Notes: a model not told the origin generated them from the letters alone. Numbered from the stretch's first letter, positions 8,099 through 17,296 are shown. The stretch: 64,000 nucleotides of DNA from Butyribacter intestini (GCA_001414325.1 LLKB01000001.1:1121699-1185698); one strand, 5' to 3'. Made by a program: numbers and translations.

Positions 8099-9283
8099 TT
8101 ATTTTTTCACGGCACGAAAAACCCCCGCCTCTTTCGTTACATCAAAACCGTACTTTGTCTTTTTCTTTACAAAAGACACAAAATCATTGTATCTGTCAAC
8201 TATAAATCTATTCTGGTTTCCATGGCACGAAAGAACATACGAGATAAGAGACTCCGGTTTTGTCACCTCAAGATAATCCTCATATTCAGACCATGAAACA
8301 TCTGAAAAAAACTTTTCAAGTATCTTGCCGCCGTTTTGTTTACCAAATTTTTCATAAAGTCTGTCAGCAGACAAAACTATCCTGCTGTCGAAGTCACTTA
8401 CAAGCATACTTATCTCTTTCATGTGAGCATTTCCGTAAGTGCTGCCAACAAATCTTCCGCCCGGTTTTAAAACACGCTTTATCTCACTGCACACCTTTTC
8501 TAAATCCTCACAGTAAAAAAGTACATGGTTTGCAATAACTATGTCAAAACTCTCATCTGGTGCATTTATATGATGTGCATCCATGACTTCAAACGAAAAA
8601 TCATTTTCAATATCTTTCATTGAACGCCTTACATCTCTTATCATACCGTCAGAAATATCTGATAAAATAACATTTATCTTTTCAGGTATCTTTTCCCTGT
8701 TCATCCTCCACAGCGAGGCATCTCCGCAACCAAGTTCAAGCACATTTTCACCTGATTTAAGCTCACACTGCTCAAAAAGCCACGGAAACCAACCCTGCTT
8801 ATTTTTTGAAAATTCCTCATGAAGATTTATCCTTGCCGAGATATTTGATGAGTTCTGATACTGGACTTTAAGCTTGTGTTCCATTTCATTTACATTTACA
8901 AGCTGCATCATCTTGCTCCAGTCAACATTTTTTTCCTGCTTAACTGCCTTTGACGCATCAACTAATGCCGTCTTTATAAGCTGCATCTGTTCTATTTTTT
9001 CCTCGATAAGACCAAGCTGCATATGAAGTGACTCTGAGAAAAAATGCTTATCTGAATTTCTGACTGTCATTTCCTTTATATCAGCAAGAGAAAAACCAAG
9101 ATATTTAAGAAATAATATCTGTTGTAGTCGTGCAAAATCTTCATCCGAATAAAATCTTGCTCCACTATCACTTACAAAAGACGGTTTAAGGATATTGTGT
9201 TCGTCATAATATCTTATCGTCTTTTTGGTGACATGAGCTTTTTTTGCAAATTCACCCGATGAATAAAATCCCTCTTTTTTCAT
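8099..9283 (-). CDS. MerR-type regulator fused to a class I SAM-dependent methyltransferase
   Basis: The protein has 394 residues. Residues 1-75 form a MerR winged helix (YSSGEFAKKAHVTKKTIRYY, then ARFYSDEDFARLQQI and LGFSLADIKEM). Residues 80-125 are helical, as in MerR dimerisation arms. Residues 165-290 form a Rossmann methyltransferase: motif I VLELGCGDA (181-189), acidic motif II region VILSDIS, motif IV FDIVIANHVL and LKPGGRFVGSTYG. Such fusions could be self-contained sensors or a methyltransferase tethered to DNA. It stands alone, with a good GGAG start site. The substrate is unknown. Confidence 0.85.
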   Translation of the reverse strand: MKKEGFYSSGEFAKKAHVTKKTIRYYDEHNILKPSFVSDSGARFYSDEDFARLQQILFLKYLGFSLADIKEMTVRNSDKHFFSESLHMQLGLIEEKIEQMQLIKTALVDASKAVKQEKNVDWSKMMQLVNVNEMEHKLKVQYQNSSNISARINLHEEFSKNKQGWFPWLFEQCELKSGENVLELGCGDASLWRMNREKIPEKINVILSDISDGMIRDVRRSMKDIENDFSFEVMDAHHINAPDESFDIVIANHVLFYCEDLEKVCSEIKRVLKPGGRFVGSTYGNAHMKEISMLVSDFDSRIVLSADRLYEKFGKQNGGKILEKFFSDVSWSEYEDYLEVTKPESLISYVLSCHGNQNRFIVDRYNDFVSFVKKKTKYGFDVTKEAGVFRAVKK

Positions 9284-9373
9284 ATTGCTCCTTATTTTGT
9301 ATTAAAAATAGTATAATACTTTACACCTTACTTTGCAATAATGAAAATTTCCAGCTCCGTTTCCATACACAAC

Positions 9374-9431
9374 AACCCCCTTATACCGCTAAAACGCACT
9401 TGAAATGCCCTTCACACAGTATAAGGGGGTT
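9374..9431. terminator. Long GC-rich stem after pfp
   Basis: AACCCCCTTATAC (9374-9386) is perfectly complementary to GTATAAGGGGGTT (9419-9431), with a small nested hairpin in the loop. It lies 18 bases beyond the pfp stop on the minus strand. No T-tract follows, so it may be an mRNA 3' stabiliser or a Rho-type boundary rather than a classic terminator. Confidence 0.5.
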
Positions 9432-9449
9432 ATTATAATTATTTTTCAG

Positions 9450-10751
9450 TTAATCCATATATTTCGTATCCTGCCACAGATAATCAGGCAGTCCGTTTTT
9501 GTAAGGGAGCAGTATCTCACCCTTTATAAGCGGCTTAACATACTCAAGCATATTGTCCGTCACATTATTATGAGCTTTATTTATCCACTCTAAAGGTACT
9601 TTCTTTTCTACATTCGCAATGCTTTTTAGGTCTGCATATTCAATAACCGACCTGTATGGTGCATCGGATATTCTTTTCAAAACAGGGATAAAACCTGTAT
9701 TGCCCTCTATCGCATATTTTGCTCCGGCAATTCCAAGCTCATAGGCTTCTCTGATATCCGTCCCTGCTGCCATATGTGCTGCACATCGTTGCATGATATT
9801 GATTTCCACACTCCTGCATTTTATATGAAGCTTTTCTTTCACCAGAAGCTCAAGAGTTTTTGCCGCACCACCAAGCTGATCATGACCAAAAGTGTCTGAA
9901 GTGCCTGCATTGATATAGTTTCCGTCACTGTCATGTATCCCTTCTGATACTGCAACCATAACGCAATTTGATTTTTTCAGCTCATTTTTTACATCTTCTA
10001 TAAATTCATCCTTATCAAAATCCACTTCGGGGAGATATATAAGCTGCGGCAGCTCGTTGTATTCATTTCTCGCAAGTGCCGCAGCACCCGTAAGCCATCC
10101 TGCATTTCTTCCCATCAGCTCTATGATAGTCACACACGGAATGTCATATATTTTTACATCATGTGCCATCTCCGCTATTGATGCCGCTATATATTTTGCA
10201 GCAGAACCATATCCCGGAGTATGGTCAGTGTGCGGAAGATCATTGTCAATAGACTTAGGAATACCTGCAAATCTTATATCAGAGCTTATGCTTTTTGCAT
10301 ATGCTGACAGCTTATTTACGGTATCCATGGAATCATTTCCGCCAATATAGAAAAACATACCGATATCATTCTTGTCCAATATAGCAAAAATCTTCTCATA
10401 AAGCTGTGAATCTTCTTCATAAAATGGAAGTTTAAAACGGCATGAACCAAGATACATCGACGGAGTGACTGCAAGCCTGTCTAGCTGAGATTTTGGACAC
10501 CACGCTTTTTGAACATCATCATTGCCTGATGTCACAATATCACTGATACTGTCATTGCCTGCTTTTACATCATTTTCAAATATCGAGAGGTCTGTAAACC
10601 GTTCATTTAATACACCCAAAATCCCATTGGCTGCTCCAATTATCCTCTCATATTCACCAGACCTCACAACACCTGCAATAACTCCTGCAAGCGATGCATT
10701 GATTGCCACTGTCGGACCTCCTGACTGTGCAACTAAAACTCTTTTTCTCAT
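9450..10751 (-). CDS. pfp: Pyrophosphate-dependent 6-phosphofructokinase
   Basis: It phosphorylates fructose-6-phosphate with PPi in glycolysis, reversibly. The protein has 433 residues. The two residues that separate donors in this family both point to PPi: GGNDSMDT has Asp where ATP enzymes have Gly, and IPKSIDNDL has Lys where ATP enzymes have Gly. Also present are VAQSGGPT at the N-terminus and MGRNAGWLTGA for sugar-phosphate binding. It is monocistronic, bounded by a long hairpin downstream and a perfect inverted repeat upstream (10781-10833). Confidence 0.92.
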   Translation of the reverse strand: MRKRVLVAQSGGPTVAINASLAGVIAGVVRSGEYERIIGAANGILGVLNERFTDLSIFENDVKAGNDSISDIVTSGNDDVQKAWCPKSQLDRLAVTPSMYLGSCRFKLPFYEEDSQLYEKIFAILDKNDIGMFFYIGGNDSMDTVNKLSAYAKSISSDIRFAGIPKSIDNDLPHTDHTPGYGSAAKYIAASIAEMAHDVKIYDIPCVTIIELMGRNAGWLTGAAALARNEYNELPQLIYLPEVDFDKDEFIEDVKNELKKSNCVMVAVSEGIHDSDGNYINAGTSDTFGHDQLGGAAKTLELLVKEKLHIKCRSVEINIMQRCAAHMAAGTDIREAYELGIAGAKYAIEGNTGFIPVLKRISDAPYRSVIEYADLKSIANVEKKVPLEWINKAHNNVTDNMLEYVKPLIKGEILLPYKNGLPDYLWQDTKYMD

Positions 10752-10780
10752 AATGCTATTTGTTCCCTTCTGATTTTTTA

Positions 10781-10833
10781 TACAATATGCAGAAACAACT
10801 TACAAACAATAAAGTCATTATCCGCATATTGTA
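10781..10833. promoter_or_regulatory. Inverted repeat upstream of pfp
   Basis: TACAATATGC (10781-10790) and GCATATTGTA (10824-10833) are perfect 10-base arms separated by 33 bases, 30-80 bases upstream of the pfp start. They could be paired operator half-sites or an mRNA leader hairpin. Confidence 0.4.
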
Positions 10834-10939
10834 AAATTTTATCCCGAAAGCATTATACTCCTTTATTTTCATTTGAGAAATCTAATTTTCATGGTAACAA
10901 ATAACTGTTTTTTAATGTATTTTTGTCAGACAGCTCCTT

Positions 10940-11190
10940 TACCGACTTTTATTTAGCTTTTAATACATTAACGCTGACTTTTTTCTTTATGCCATTATGT
11001 GTAATACAATAAATCACGCACTTCCCTTTTTTCTTTCCGGTCACCTTTCCTGCCCCTGTTACAGTTGCAACATTAACATTCGATGAAATAAATGTTATTT
11101 TCTTTCCTTCAAATACAGGTGTTTCGTCTGCTTTGTCACCTTGAAGTGTCTGTCCCCACTTTGCATCATCCATCACCAGTACCGACTTTT
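10940..11190. repeat. Direct repeat TACCGACTTTT flanking the Big_2 fragment
   Basis: The 11-base sequence TACCGACTTTT occurs at 10940-10950 and 11180-11190, exactly 240 bases apart, bracketing the small Big_2 open reading frame. This may mark a recombination or insertion event, or be chance. Confidence 0.4.
10949..11176 (-). CDS. Orphan Big_2 (bacterial Ig-like) domain fragment
   Basis: The 75 codons encode little more than one Big_2 domain: ITFISSNVNVATVTGAGKV then TGKKKGKCVIYCITHNGIKK, the usual S-S-N...V-A-T-V...G-K-V-T...K-G pattern. Big_2 domains are normally repeated units of large secreted adhesins or glycosidases. Here there is no signal peptide, anchor or partner domain, and the ribosome binding site is poor. 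It lies 23 bases after the FtsX-like gene. It is probably the tail remnant of a lost surface-protein gene, although a short expressed peptide cannot be excluded. Confidence 0.5.
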   Translation of the reverse strand: MMDDAKWGQTLQGDKADETPVFEGKKITFISSNVNVATVTGAGKVTGKKKGKCVIYCITHNGIKKKVSVNVLKAK

Positions 11191-11199
11191 GAATTTATC

Positions 11200-13458
11200 T
11201 TATTCTACATTTTTAAGTGCATCACTCTTTGGTATCTTCTTTATTTTTATCATCTGAATGACACATACCGCAAGATAGCTGATAACACCCATAACAAACA
11301 TTTTAACATAACAACTGTCTGATATGATATAAGGAATATAACCTGTCATCTGGGTATAAAGATACGAAGAAAACATCCAACGCATAATGACATTTACTAT
11401 AGGTATCGACAAAAGCAGTGATATAACCACCACCGCAAAAGTGGTAATGATATAAAGACCTCCTATCTCCATGTCCGAATATCCGAGTATCTTTGTGAGT
11501 GCTATTGAATTGCTATTTTTCTCTATTATCTGTTTTGATAACAGGTACATCAAAAGTATAAACATTATAACACCAAAATACTTTATCAAATCCATAAAAT
11601 CACCCATCGACACTTTCATCTGTGTTGACACTTTTCTTAAATCCTTTACTGTAATTATTCCCGCAACATAATCATCGTCTATATCCTTTAATTTTTTATT
11701 GCTGAAATACCCACTATAGTAATCATCATCCTTATCAAATTTTTTTATAAAAGTATTTCTGTTCATAAACACCGATATAACGGCATCATATTTATATGAG
11801 CCTGCAACTTCAAACTTATATTTCTTGTTGCTGTAAGGGTCTTTAAGTTCTATTTTATCTCCTTTTTCTATACCGAATTTATCCATATAACCATTTGACA
11901 CATAAACCTTTCCGTCAGGTATATCAGCTTTAACATATTTGCTGTTATCTGATATTCCATAAATCGTTATCTCATCTTCCATATATTTTCCCGGAAGTGT
12001 CTTTAAACTCTCCACACAATATTTTTCAGCTCCTGATACCTTAGTTTCTGCAGGTGCTTTAAGGACATATTGATAATCAGCTATTATACTCTTTCCAACA
12101 AGTTTTGAATAATCATCAATAAGCGGACCAAACATAAGACTGAATATAACTATGACCGACGCAAATAAGATACCTGCAAGCAATGTTATGTAGTTTGATA
12201 TATTTTGAAAAACAACCCTCAATCTGAACCGGTGCATAAACGGTATCTTCGTGTTTAATCTCACTGCTTTTCTTCTCGTCCTTTTAGAAAGTTCCCTGCG
12301 TAAAAATTTAAGCGGTGAAATCCTTAATTTTGATGCTAATACAAAATAATTTATGATAAACATTAGTATCACCGGAATAACAGTCGTATCTATAAATGCT
12401 TCTGCATTCCATAAAGTATTGTATGTTGGCAGACTGTAACTGTTATAATACATTGATGCCATATATTTTACCATAACAGTATATCCCACGACATTTCCTA
12501 TTATAGCAGATATAAGTGTAACTGTTACAGGATTTATCATATAATGTCTTACGATTTCTCCTCTGGTATATCCTGATGCCCTTAAAGTGCCTATAACACC
12601 TGCCTCTTTTATTATCGTGTTGGATGTCGTTATGGCAAAGACAAATGCAAGTATCGCTATTACGATATAGTCAAATAAAATAAACATTGCCTTATCTCCG
12701 CCCATATCATCTCCGGTAAAGTTTATTGCTTTATTTTCACAGCGAGGTATATAGGAAGTGACTGCAGCTTTTTTCGCCAGACTTTTGAGAAAATCATCAG
12801 ACATATTTTTCTGTTCCTTGTCACTTTTTGGCTTCTTGTTATATCTCATGGCATAACAGTAATTTAACTTACTCTTTTTAAGCTTTTTAAGACCTGAATC
12901 CGTCATCGAAGCCACACCGAAATTTACTGAATCAAACATCATATCAGCGTTATCTTCAAACAGACAACTATAATCAGGCATTGCCACAAAACCTGTTATC
13001 TTATAATCTTTATCTCCTATTTTTATATTGTCACCAACTTTATAATCATTGTTTTTTGCAAAAACTCTGTCAAGTGTAATCTCGTCATCAGCTTTTGCAA
13101 GCCTGCCTGACATTATACAAAGCTTATTTACTTCTTTCCTCTCACCATATACTCTTATGGTCGCATTTCTCTTTGACTCCTTTAATTTATAATACCTCTG
13201 GTCATAAATCCTGACTTTATTATCGTTTTCAAGCTCTTTTATCGTTTCGTCAGACATTTCGTCTGCCGTCACGAAATCTGCATATTCCACATTGTATTTT
13301 TCAAATCCCTTTTCATATGCATCATATACGCTATTGTCAGCCACCAAAAAACCAGACACAAGACTGATAAGCATAGTCATAAACAAAAAGATAACAAGAT
13401 ACTTGCCTATATCTCCTTTTAACTCTCTCGGAAGTCTTTTTATAAGTGGATTTCTCAT
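11200..13458 (-). CDS. FtsX/MacB-like ABC permease
   Basis: This large membrane subunit of about 752 residues has an N-terminal helix (about 20-40), a first extracytoplasmic domain (about 45-260), three helices ending near 400, a second extracytoplasmic domain and a final group of helices with an FtsX fold. Walker motifs are absent, consistent with a separate ATPase, which lies immediately upstream (13544-14242). The family includes lipoprotein or antimicrobial-peptide transport systems. I chose ATG 13458 with AGAGG upstream; the longer frame would start inside the hairpin repeat 13498-13524. Confidence 0.85.
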   Translation of the reverse strand: MRNPLIKRLPRELKGDIGKYLVIFLFMTMLISLVSGFLVADNSVYDAYEKGFEKYNVEYADFVTADEMSDETIKELENDNKVRIYDQRYYKLKESKRNATIRVYGERKEVNKLCIMSGRLAKADDEITLDRVFAKNNDYKVGDNIKIGDKDYKITGFVAMPDYSCLFEDNADMMFDSVNFGVASMTDSGLKKLKKSKLNYCYAMRYNKKPKSDKEQKNMSDDFLKSLAKKAAVTSYIPRCENKAINFTGDDMGGDKAMFILFDYIVIAILAFVFAITTSNTIIKEAGVIGTLRASGYTRGEIVRHYMINPVTVTLISAIIGNVVGYTVMVKYMASMYYNSYSLPTYNTLWNAEAFIDTTVIPVILMFIINYFVLASKLRISPLKFLRRELSKRTRRKAVRLNTKIPFMHRFRLRVVFQNISNYITLLAGILFASVIVIFSLMFGPLIDDYSKLVGKSIIADYQYVLKAPAETKVSGAEKYCVESLKTLPGKYMEDEITIYGISDNSKYVKADIPDGKVYVSNGYMDKFGIEKGDKIELKDPYSNKKYKFEVAGSYKYDAVISVFMNRNTFIKKFDKDDDYYSGYFSNKKLKDIDDDYVAGIITVKDLRKVSTQMKVSMGDFMDLIKYFGVIMFILLMYLLSKQIIEKNSNSIALTKILGYSDMEIGGLYIITTFAVVVISLLLSIPIVNVIMRWMFSSYLYTQMTGYIPYIISDSCYVKMFVMGVISYLAVCVIQMIKIKKIPKSDALKNVE

Positions 13459-13497
13459 ATTAAGCCTCTTTTCTACACACTTTTTGTGCATATTAAG

Positions 13498-13524
13498 TTT
13501 GTGTCAAGTGTGCACAGACACAAA
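13498..13524 (-). repeat. 27-bp hairpin repeat, copy 2
   Basis: The arms TTTGTGTC/GACACAAA surround an 11-base centre containing the palindrome TGTGCACA. It lies between the ABC ATPase stop (13544) and the FtsX permease start (13458). The 40 bases after it, up to the ribosome binding site, resemble those after copy 3. Confidence 0.85.
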
Positions 13525-13543
13525 TATTGTGCGTGCTGCCCCT

Positions 13544-14242
13544 TTACCATTCAAGTTCCTTAGCTGAAATCTTATTTACATTTTTATAGTTTTTTCTTAT
13601 CTCTCCGTCTCTCAATGTGATAACCCTATCAGCCATATTTTTAATTGCATCATTATGAGTTACGATTATTATGGTATTTCCATATTTCTGATTTATACTC
13701 TCTATCAGCTTAAGGATTTCCTTAGATGTATTGTAATCAAGTGCTCCAGTTGGTTCATCACAGAGCAGAAGATCAGGATTTTTTATTATCGCCCTGCCTA
13801 TAGATGTCCTCTGCTGCTGTCCGCCTGAAAGTTGATTTGGAAGCTTATGTCTATGCTCGTAAAGCCCAAGACCTTTTAATATCTCATCTGTATTCATAGG
13901 ATTGTCGCTAAGATAGGCACCTGTCTCGACATTTTCCTTTATGTTAAGGTTTGGTATAAGATTATACATCTGAAAAACATATCCGAGATGCTTTCTCCTG
14001 TATCTTGTAAGCTGCTTCTCATTCATATCCTCAATCTTATCACCGTTTATGGCTATATAACCATCATCGGCATAATCTATCCCTCCGATGATATTAAGAA
14101 GCGTAGACTTTCCCGAACCTGACGGACCAAGCAGAACACATATCTCACCCTTTTCAATCTCTATGTCAATTCCTTTTAAAACCTCAACCCTGCTTTCTCC
14201 CTCTCCATAATGTTTTCTGATATTTTTAATTTCAAGAAACAT
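13544..14242 (-). CDS. ABC transporter ATP-binding protein, LolD/MacB class
   Basis: The cytoplasmic ATPase partner of the FtsX-like permease has 232 residues. Walker A is GPSGSGKST near 37, the signature LSGGQQQRTSIGRAI near 140, Walker B DLLLCDEPTGALD, and the H-loop IVTHN; the length is normal. It is the first gene of a two-gene operon with a consensus promoter, twin palindromic operator and an inverted-repeat leader upstream (14273-14454). Confidence 0.92.
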   Translation of the reverse strand: MFLEIKNIRKHYGEGESRVEVLKGIDIEIEKGEICVLLGPSGSGKSTLLNIIGGIDYADDGYIAINGDKIEDMNEKQLTRYRRKHLGYVFQMYNLIPNLNIKENVETGAYLSDNPMNTDEILKGLGLYEHRHKLPNQLSGGQQQRTSIGRAIIKNPDLLLCDEPTGALDYNTSKEILKLIESINQKYGNTIIIVTHNDAIKNMADRVITLRDGEIRKNYKNVNKISAKELEW

Positions 14243-14272
14243 AATATCACTCCTTCCAATGCGGATACTCTC

Positions 14273-14350
14273 CTAGGTGATTGCGAAACTAATTATGTAT
14301 TGTGTTAATTGCACAATTTAATCAAGGTTTATGATAGTTTCGCAAATACC
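14273..14350 (-). promoter_or_regulatory. Leader inverted repeat upstream of the ABC/FtsX operon
   Basis: TTGCGAAACTA (minus strand, about 14336-14346) is matched by TAGTTTCGCAA about 45 bases closer to the gene. The interval holds a nested ATTGTG...CACAAT pair. The element lies downstream of the 14426-14454 promoter, so it would be in the 5' untranslated RNA or act as a DNA operator. Confidence 0.5.
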
Positions 14351-14397
14351 TACAGAATACTCTCCGTATATTTTTCATTTTTGATTTTGGCAACCAT

Positions 14398-14423
14398 TTC
14401 ATATGAATGATTGTTCATATGAA
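14398..14423. promoter_or_regulatory. Twin palindromic operator TTCATATGAA
   Basis: Two identical 10-base palindromes (14398-14407, 14414-14423) lie 16 bases apart, directly downstream of the -10 box of the ABC/FtsX promoter. That position fits a repressor blocking transcription start. No regulator gene adjoins the operon. Confidence 0.6.
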
Positions 14424-14425
14424 TA

Positions 14426-14454
14426 TATGTATCACATTTTCATGCATATGTCAA
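14426..14454 (-). promoter_or_regulatory. Sigma-70-type promoter of the ABC/FtsX operon
   Basis: The -35 TTGACA (14454-14449) and -10 TACATA (14431-14426) are separated by 17 bases. The twin TTCATATGAA operator lies immediately downstream. Confidence 0.65.
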
Positions 14455-14463
14455 TGGATTCCA

Positions 14464-14509
14464 ATAAAAAAGTTAGCATACACTAACACTTTTATTAGTA
14501 TATGCTAAC
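14464..14509 (-). terminator. Intrinsic terminator after deoB
   Basis: The arms GTTAGCATATACTAA and TTAGTGTATGCTAAC (minus strand) flank a short loop and are followed by TTTTTTATT. The position just after the deoB stop ends the nucleoside salvage operon. Confidence 0.85.
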
Positions 14510-14543
14510 TTTAATTAGTTATCAATATTTGATTTTAATTTTT

Positions 14544-15737
14544 TTACTTTAATTTATTAAACACCGATGTCCCGATAGTGCCCTCCGGCATTTCCACACC
14601 AAAGTTCTCTGCAACTGTTGCTCCGATAACGGCAAATGTGTCTGTCTCAGGCAGCCCGCCACTTCCCTTAAATGATGGAGAATATGCCACAAACGGCACT
14701 TTTTCTCTCGTGTGGTCTGTCCCCTTATATGTCGGGTCATTTCCATGGTCTGCCGTTATTATGAGAAGATCATCTTCCTTGAGTTCATCAAGCAATATGC
14801 CAAGATTTTTGTCAAACTTTTCTATCTCTTTTGCATAGCCGACCGGATTTCTCCTATGACCCCAAAGTGCATCAAAATCAACAAGATTTACAAAACAAAG
14901 ACCTGTAAAATCTCTTTTTGCTATCTCTATGGTCTGCTCCATACCGTGAACACTTGATTTTGAACGATTGCTCTCAGTGATGCCCTCTCCTGCAAATATG
15001 TCATTTATCTTACCCACTGATATAACATCAAGTCCTGCATCCTTAAGTGAGTTAAGAACAGTGCGTCCTGTCGGCTTTAAAGCATAATCATGTCTATTGC
15101 TCGTTCGCACAAACTCACCTTTTTTACTGCCTGTATATGGTCTTGCAATAACTCTTCCGACACGCCACTCGTCTCTCATAGTAAGTTCTCGTGCTATCTC
15201 ACAATATCTGTAGAGATTATCAAGCCCCATCGTTTCTTCATTGCCGCATATCTGCATAACCGAATCAGCAGAAGTGTAGACTATCAAAGCTCCTGTCTTT
15301 ATCTCCTCCTCACCAAGTTCATCCAATATAACAGTGCCGCTTGCGGCTTTATTTCCTATTATCTTTCTGCCTGTTCTTTTTTCAAGCTCTGCGATAAGTT
15401 CCTTTGGAAATCCTGTTTCGGTAAATGTGATAAACGGTTTTGTGGTGTTTATTCCCATCATTTCCCAGTGTCCTGTCATGGTATCCTTGCCATTGCTTCT
15501 TTCATTCATCGCAAAATAATATCCGAGTGGCTCTTTTACCGGTGCGACCTGTTTTAAAGGCTTAAGATTGGCAAGCCCCAGTTTTCTGAAATTAGGTATT
15601 TCAAATGTTTCAACGGACTGCGAAATATGTCCAAGTGTATCTGCTCCTGCATCATCAAAATTTGCCGCATCTGCCATTTCACCAATACCCATTGAATCAA
15701 TAACTATCGTAAAAATCCTCTTATATTTAAAGCTCAT
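14544..15737 (-). CDS. deoB: Phosphopentomutase
   Basis: It interconverts (deoxy)ribose-1-phosphate and the 5-phosphate, feeding nucleoside sugars into central metabolism. The 397 residues belong to the alkaline phosphatase superfamily: metal site [10 protein letters not shown] near the N-terminus, GHWEMMG, and the C-terminal metal ligands [19 protein letters not shown]. The ATG at 15737 with GAGGG upstream is preferred over an upstream in-frame ATG. It is the last gene of the udp-cdd-deoB set; uridine phosphorylase supplies the ribose-1-phosphate it uses. Confidence 0.95.
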   Translation of the reverse strand: MSFKYKRIFTIVIDSMGIGEMADAANFDDAGADTLGHISQSVETFEIPNFRKLGLANLKPLKQVAPVKEPLGYYFAMNERSNGKDTMTGHWEMMGINTTKPFITFTETGFPKELIAELEKRTGRKIIGNKAASGTVILDELGEEEIKTGALIVYTSADSVMQICGNEETMGLDNLYRYCEIARELTMRDEWRVGRVIARPYTGSKKGEFVRTSNRHDYALKPTGRTVLNSLKDAGLDVISVGKINDIFAGEGITESNRSKSSVHGMEQTIEIAKRDFTGLCFVNLVDFDALWGHRRNPVGYAKEIEKFDKNLGILLDELKEDDLLIITADHGNDPTYKGTDHTREKVPFVAYSPSFKGSGGLPETDTFAVIGATVAENFGVEMPEGTIGTSVFNKLK

Positions 15738-15879
15738 ACTATCCCTCATTTCTGAACAACTTACCACGAAGTTGTATAAAACCTATTTGTTGTTTGGACA
15801 GCAGTTAATCATGTTTTAATAATGCCATTATATTAAATCTGCTCTGCGTTACCCGCCTGAAAGCCAGTGACATGATGCA

Positions 15880-16293
15880 CTACTCAAGATTTTCCGGTCC
15901 AAATCCCTCCGGAAGTATATCTTTTAATTTGATAACTTTTATGTCTCCGGCTGAATTCCCAAGAACTATCTCAAACTCCTCAGGGTCACAAAACTCCATC
16001 ATAACCTGTCTGCATACACCGCATGGCGAGCAAAAATCATAATCTTTTTCACCCTCTTTTCCACCGACAATAGCGATAGCCCTGAAATTTCTCTCTCCAT
16101 CACTTACAGCCTTAAAAAATGCTGTTCTCTCCGCACAGTTTGACGGTGTGTATGCTGCATTTTCAATATTGCATCCTGTGTATATTTTTCCTCTCTCAGT
16201 TAAAAGTGCTGCTCCTACCTTAAAATGCGAATATGGTGCATATGCTGAATGTCTTGTCACCGATGCCATTACTAAAAGTCCTTCTGCGTTCAT
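15880..16293 (-). CDS. cdd: Cytidine deaminase
   Basis: It deaminates cytidine and deoxycytidine to uridine and deoxyuridine. The 137 residues match the homotetrameric short form. The zinc site is complete: CAERTAFFKA (Cys plus catalytic Glu) and PCGVCRQVMMEF (two Cys). The N-terminal substrate segment is YAPYSHFKVGAAL. A GGAGG lies 10 bases before the ATG. It is the middle gene of udp-cdd-deoB. Confidence 0.96.
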   Translation of the reverse strand: MNAEGLLVMASVTRHSAYAPYSHFKVGAALLTERGKIYTGCNIENAAYTPSNCAERTAFFKAVSDGERNFRAIAIVGGKEGEKDYDFCSPCGVCRQVMMEFCDPEEFEIVLGNSAGDIKVIKLKDILPEGFGPENLE

Positions 16294-16354
16294 AATTATA
16301 AGTCCTCCATTTTTTCATACTTTCTTTTTTATTTTATACCTGTTTTAATGGTAT

Positions 16355-17149
16355 TTATCTGTTTATTGTTTTTTTAATATTATCCTTTTTAATAAGTTCT
16401 CTTACTGCTCCAACTGCTGTTTCTATTGCTGTCTTTGTGTCGTGCACCTGCACATTTGAAAGTCCTTTTTTAGCTCTCTCCTGATTGGCAAGCACTAAAA
16501 AACACGCACCGACTCTCACTCTGAGATAACTTCCTGCAATGAGAAGTGCCGCTGTTTCCATCTCCGATGCAAGACACCCCATCTTTATCCATGCATCCCA
16601 TTTGTTCTGAAGTTCATATCCTACAGGCATAAGCTCCGGCTCATGCTGACCGAAAAAAGAATCCTTACTCTGAACTACTCCGACATGATATTTTAATTTT
16701 AATTTTTCTGCCGAAGTCATCATGGCGTTTATCACATTTATATCTGCCACCGCCGGATATTCTATAGGTGCATATTCTTTTGAAGTGCCCTCCATTCTTA
16801 CGGCTCCGTTTGCGATAACTATATCACCACCGAGTACATCATCCTGCATACCTCCGCAGGTACCGACTCTCAAAAAAGTGTCTGCTCCACAGGCTGTAAG
16901 CTCCTGAAGTGCTATTGCGGCAGATGGTCCGCCTATCCCGGTCGAAGTGACACTAACCTTAATGCCATCGAGTTTTCCGGTATATGTAACATACTCTCGG
17001 TTGTCTGCAACAAATTTTGGCTCATCAAGAAAAGCAGCTATCTTTTCACATCTTTTGGGATCTCCCGGCATTATAACATATCTTCCAACATCGCCCCTTC
17101 CAACGCCCGTATGGTACTGTTTTCCTGAGCCCTCGCTATAGTCTACCAT
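16355..17149 (-). CDS. udp: Uridine phosphorylase
   Basis: It cleaves uridine with phosphate to uracil and ribose-1-phosphate. The protein of about 264 residues has the PNP/UDP fold: [11 protein letters not shown] (phosphate loop), [25 protein letters not shown], and SEMETAALL (ribose-binding Glu). I placed the start at 17149, 7 bases from GGAGG; an ATG two codons earlier touches the Shine-Dalgarno sequence. First gene of the salvage operon, expressed from the promoter at 17235-17263 through a leader hairpin. Confidence 0.92.
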   Translation of the reverse strand: MVDYSEGSGKQYHTGVGRGDVGRYVIMPGDPKRCEKIAAFLDEPKFVADNREYVTYTGKLDGIKVSVTSTGIGGPSAAIALQELTACGADTFLRVGTCGGMQDDVLGGDIVIANGAVRMEGTSKEYAPIEYPAVADINVINAMMTSAEKLKLKYHVGVVQSKDSFFGQHEPELMPVGYELQNKWDAWIKMGCLASEMETAALLIAGSYLRVRVGACFLVLANQERAKKGLSNVQVHDTKTAIETAVGAVRELIKKDNIKKTINR

Positions 17150-17174
17150 GTCCATTCCTCCTCCTTGTCTTTTT

Positions 17175-17214
17175 GTACCCTTGGAATTTTCTGAATGAAT
17201 AATTTCAAGGGTAC
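17175..17214 (-). promoter_or_regulatory. Leader hairpin or operator of the udp operon
   Basis: GTACCCTTG and CAAGGGTAC are perfect outer arms that extend inward as AATT/AATT with one mismatch around an 11-base loop. The element lies between the predicted transcription start and the udp ribosome binding site, so it could be an RNA attenuation hairpin or a palindromic operator. No T-tract follows. Confidence 0.55.
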
Positions 17215-17234
17215 ATAATATTATCACTAACTAT

Positions 17235-17263
17235 ATTTTACTAATATATGACGATATGGTCAA
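17235..17263 (-). promoter_or_regulatory. Promoter of the udp-cdd-deoB operon
   Basis: -35 TTGACC (17263-17258) and -10 TAAAAT (17240-17235) with a 17-base spacer. The -35/spacer region contains TGAC-N6-GTCA, a possible small operator. Confidence 0.6.
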
Positions 17264-17296
17264 TTATTTTTCAATAAGAATTGATTTACCATTATT

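Noticed and set aside
17150-17227. A longer N-terminus for uridine phosphorylase.
   Set aside because: It would be translated through the leader hairpin; the start next to GGAGG matches family length.
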